This document shows positions 62,049-64,000 of a DNA stretch of 64,000 nucleotides, piece after piece (position 1 is the stretch's first letter; each line of letters begins with the position of its first letter). The DNA is from Pelagibacteraceae bacterium AG-390-C22 (lineage in GTDB: Bacteria > Pseudomonadota > Alphaproteobacteria > Pelagibacterales > Pelagibacteraceae), in NCBI GenBank assembly GCA_003278125.1, contig QCGX01000002.1, positions 1 to 64,000 of the forward strand, written 5' to 3'. A model generated the notes under the pieces. That model worked only from the letters and a program-made list of their open reading frames with translations. It ran no database searches and had not been told where the DNA came from. The translations under genes and the position numbers were made by a program.

Positions 62049-62742
62049 TTTTACCTTCAAATAAAAAAGCAATAGTGCCTGCGATTAAACCAGCAAATAA
62101 AATTGCCCATTCTGTTGAAAATAAATAAACTGCTGGCCCTAGCAATGTTCCACCTATTACAGCAATAGAAATGCTAACACTCTTCATTGCATCTATCATC
62201 ATACAAAAAAAATAGACAGGATTAACAATTGCAAGGCCAATCATCATATCTTTATTTAAATAGTCAGATAGTAGGTAGCCAATTAAAGTCATTAAAACTG
62301 CCGTGGTCCAAGTGCCAAAACCAATGCCCATCCAAAAATCAATTCGATATCTTTGGTCAATTTTTTTATAACTATCTTTTGCGATTAACCAAGATGTAAC
62401 TGCTAAAAAGTGGCAAGATAAATAATACTTCCATTTAGGTTGAGATTTATGTTTAAGAAGTGGAAATAAAGAAACCGTCATTGGATAAAGTCTAAAATTA
62501 ACTAACCAAACGGCTATAAATATATTTAATAAAGATGCCCCGACCAATAATGACTCGGCCATAACTAATTGGCCAGGAAGAGCATAAGTAAAAAAACTTG
62601 AAGCAGCACTTTGTTGTAAATTAAAACCAGCATCTTTTAACAATGCACCTAGCGCAATAAAACATGTGGCTAATGGAATAGCTGGACTTCTTGCTCCTTT
62701 AAGAGATCTTAGTCCTCTAAAAAAAACTTTTAAGTTTATCAT
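62038..62742 (-). CDS. azlC: AzlC-family branched-chain amino acid exporter
   Basis: 234 residues, AzlC family. IPLATCFIALGALLKDAGFNLQQSAASSFFTYALPGQLVMAESLLVGASL (residues 23-72) is the signature; VWLVNFRLYPMTVSLFPLL and FWMGIGFGTWTTAVL follow. Forms an export pair with AzlD. Stop overlaps azlD and start overlaps livF2 by 4 bases, so it is in one operon with the second liv ATPases. Confidence 0.9.
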   Translation of the reverse strand: MINLKVFFRGLRSLKGARSPAIPLATCFIALGALLKDAGFNLQQSAASSFFTYALPGQLVMAESLLVGASLLNIFIAVWLVNFRLYPMTVSLFPLLKHKSQPKWKYYLSCHFLAVTSWLIAKDSYKKIDQRYRIDFWMGIGFGTWTTAVLMTLIGYLLSDYLNKDMMIGLAIVNPVYFFCMMIDAMKSVSISIAVIGGTLLGPAVYLFSTEWAILFAGLIAGTIAFLFEGKNGY

Positions 62743-63524
62743 CCACCTAGGAATAATCTTCCTACGTCAGGATTTTTAAGTAAATCATCACCTTTGCCGG
62801 CAATAGCAGTTTGCCCTGAGACTAAAACATATCCGATATCAGCAAACTCTAGTCCTTTTTTTGCATTTTGCTCCACCATAATAATAGTTTTCTTTTCATT
62901 TTTTTGAAGCTCTGTAAGTATTTCAAAAACCATATTGATATATCTTGGTTCTAATCCAATAGAAGGTTCGTCCACCAAAAGGATTGAAGGTTTCATTACT
63001 AGTGCTCTAGAAATCTCTAATAATCTTCTCTCTCCTCCTGATAAAACTTTTGCTGGTTGATTTCTTCTATTTCTTAATCTTTCATATTTTTTAAAAATTC
63101 TTTCAGCTTCCTCATAGGCTTCGTCTTGTTTGTCTTTAATGTATCCTCCCATTAAAAGATTTTCTTCTACAGTCATATCTGGAAAAACTGAATTATCCTG
63201 AAGAATATAAGCTATGCCAACTGAATTAAGTTTTTCTGCTGGAGTTAAATTTGTTATTTCTTTTCCATCAATTTCTATTTTTCCTGAAAAAATATTTGTA
63301 AATCCGTAAATAGAATGAAGAATTGTAGACTTTCCTGCACCATTAGGACCTATCAAACATAAAGACTGTGCTTTACTTACTGACAGGTCGAAATTATGGA
63401 GTATTTCCATTTTACCATATCCAGCATTTAACCCCTTTATAGTTAAATGCACATCTTTAGGTGATAGTTTTTTTAAATCTTCTGGTCCTGGTGCTTTTCC
63501 TAAAACTTCATATTGATTTGCCAT
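62739..63524 (-). CDS. livF: Second LivF-type ABC ATP-binding protein
   Basis: 261 residues. An N-terminal extension (MANQYEVLGKAPGPEDLKKL) precedes the ATPase; Walker A GPNGAGKSTILHSIYG, signature LSGGERRLLEISRALV, Walker B ILLVDEPSIGL, MVEQNAKKGLEFADIGYVLV. LivF subfamily by sequence. Shares base 63524 with the LivG-type gene and overlaps azlC. The permease and binding protein of this system are outside the window. Confidence 0.93.
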   Translation of the reverse strand: MANQYEVLGKAPGPEDLKKLSPKDVHLTIKGLNAGYGKMEILHNFDLSVSKAQSLCLIGPNGAGKSTILHSIYGFTNIFSGKIEIDGKEITNLTPAEKLNSVGIAYILQDNSVFPDMTVEENLLMGGYIKDKQDEAYEEAERIFKKYERLRNRRNQPAKVLSGGERRLLEISRALVMKPSILLVDEPSIGLEPRYINMVFEILTELQKNEKKTIIMVEQNAKKGLEFADIGYVLVSGQTAIAGKGDDLLKNPDVGRLFLGG

Positions 63525-64000
63525 TATTGTGCTCCTAGATAAGCATCGACTACTCGCTTATCATTTTTAATTTCTTTAGGAGAACCTTCAGCTAGAAGTT
63601 TGCCATGAGCCAAACAGAAAATGCTTTGAGCTAAGCTCATTATTACTTTCATATTGTGTTCTATTACTAATAAAGTTATTCCATAATCTTTATTAATTTT
63701 TATTAACCTGTCTATAATTCCATTGATTAAAGTTGGATTAATCCCCGCAGTTGGTTCATCTAATAATAGCATTTTAGGCTCATTCATTAATGCCATTGCT
63801 AATTCTAAAAGTTTTTGTTGACCAAATGATAAGTCTCCTGCTCTTAAATTTCTTTTTTGATAAAGTCCTACAAAGTTTAAAAGATTTTCTGCTTTTTCAG
63901 TAAGCTCAGCAGGTACTTTTGCAAATATAAATCCCGAGTCACTAGCCTTATGGCTAATTAACATATTTTCTACGCAATTAAGTTTAGAGTAAATTCTTGT
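63524..64000 (-). CDS. livG: Second LivG-type ABC ATP-binding protein, N-terminal part cut off
   Basis: Runs to the window end without a start: upstream of the Met at 63964 the frame stays open (RIYSKLNCVENMLIS), which matches the LivG segment before ENV-type helices, so this is the 3' two thirds of a longer gene. Visible: LSFGQQKLLELAMALM (signature with SFGQ), MLLLDEPTAG (Walker B), VIEHNMKVIMSLA. Walker A lies outside. Operon with livF2-azlC-azlD. Confidence 0.92.
   Translation of the reverse strand, partial: TRIYSKLNCVENMLISHKASDSGFIFAKVPAELTEKAENLLNFVGLYQKRNLRAGDLSFGQQKLLELAMALMNEPKMLLLDEPTAGINPTLINGIIDRLIKINKDYGITLLVIEHNMKVIMSLAQSIFCLAHGKLLAEGSPKEIKNDKRVVDAYLGAQ

Noticed and set aside
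1-64000. CRISPR array, prophage, IS element, integrated island or tRNA gene
   Set aside because: No regular repeats, transposase, integrase or phage genes and no cloverleaf sequence were seen; codon and base use look even along the window.

Overview
The window is AT-rich, densely packed chromosomal DNA with very short or overlapping intergenic spacers. Its gene content matches the SAR11 clade (Candidatus Pelagibacter and relatives, Alphaproteobacteria): organosulfonate use with aprMBA, a glycine-riboswitch-controlled glycine cleavage system, two Amt paralogues, many single-copy transporters for small organic molecules, photolyase genes, and almost no regulators (one LysR). I see no tRNA, rRNA, IS element, prophage or CRISPR. 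The genus assignment is inference from content and style, not from a marker gene.

Layout. (1) 1-9068: sulfur block. xsc and suyAB release sulfite from sulfoacetaldehyde and sulfolactate; a TauE-type exporter and AprMBA remove or oxidise the sulfite; a small nucleotidyltransferase and a CADD-type (para-aminobenzoate) protein lie upstream of aprM in the same direction. (2) 9243-17886: MFS carrier, a MetC-like lyase, a 27-residue very basic microprotein, an unknown membrane protein, a structured non-coding RNA with its own terminator, mnmA, cysQ, recX, an ABA4-like membrane protein, a DsbA-fold protein, a rhodanese and an unknown EDD-motif protein. (3) 17942-26988: two tandem amt genes, HU, RseP, LysR, AcuI-type reductase, folE, hisI, DUF2237, TPR and SDR genes. 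(4) 27074-37565: light and oxidative damage / membrane lipid block with an FeS-BCP-type photolyase that lacks part of the usual cysteine set, a DCC protein, a DUF2256 peptide, a second photolyase-like protein with its FAD domain at the N terminus, MsrA, TspO, HPP, SDR, DUF3833, a Cfa-like methyltransferase, DUF1365 and an FAD oxidoreductase. (5) 37569-42125: gcvT-gcvH-gcvP behind a tandem glycine riboswitch. (6) 42129-51044: EamA, MATE, TerC, an outer membrane barrel, then CsaA-LysE-AcnA-PrpD. (7) 51223-64000: a branched-chain amino acid type ABC system with proC, an AbrB-family protein, DoxX, a tripartite tricarboxylate transporter, AzlCD, and a second LivFG pair cut by the window end.

How it fits together: the block converts dissolved organic sulfur and nitrogen compounds to central metabolites. 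Sulfonates give pyruvate and acetyl phosphate plus sulfite; acryloyl-CoA is reduced by the AcuI-type enzyme to propionyl-CoA, which the PrpD/AcnA pair could carry through the methylcitrate route; glycine is sensed and oxidised by the Gcv system; amino acids, carboxylates and ammonium enter through dedicated transporters. The most unusual items are the structured RNA at 12518-12702, the basic microprotein at 11719, the non-standard photolyases and the nucleotidyltransferase placed where an ATP sulfurylase would be expected.
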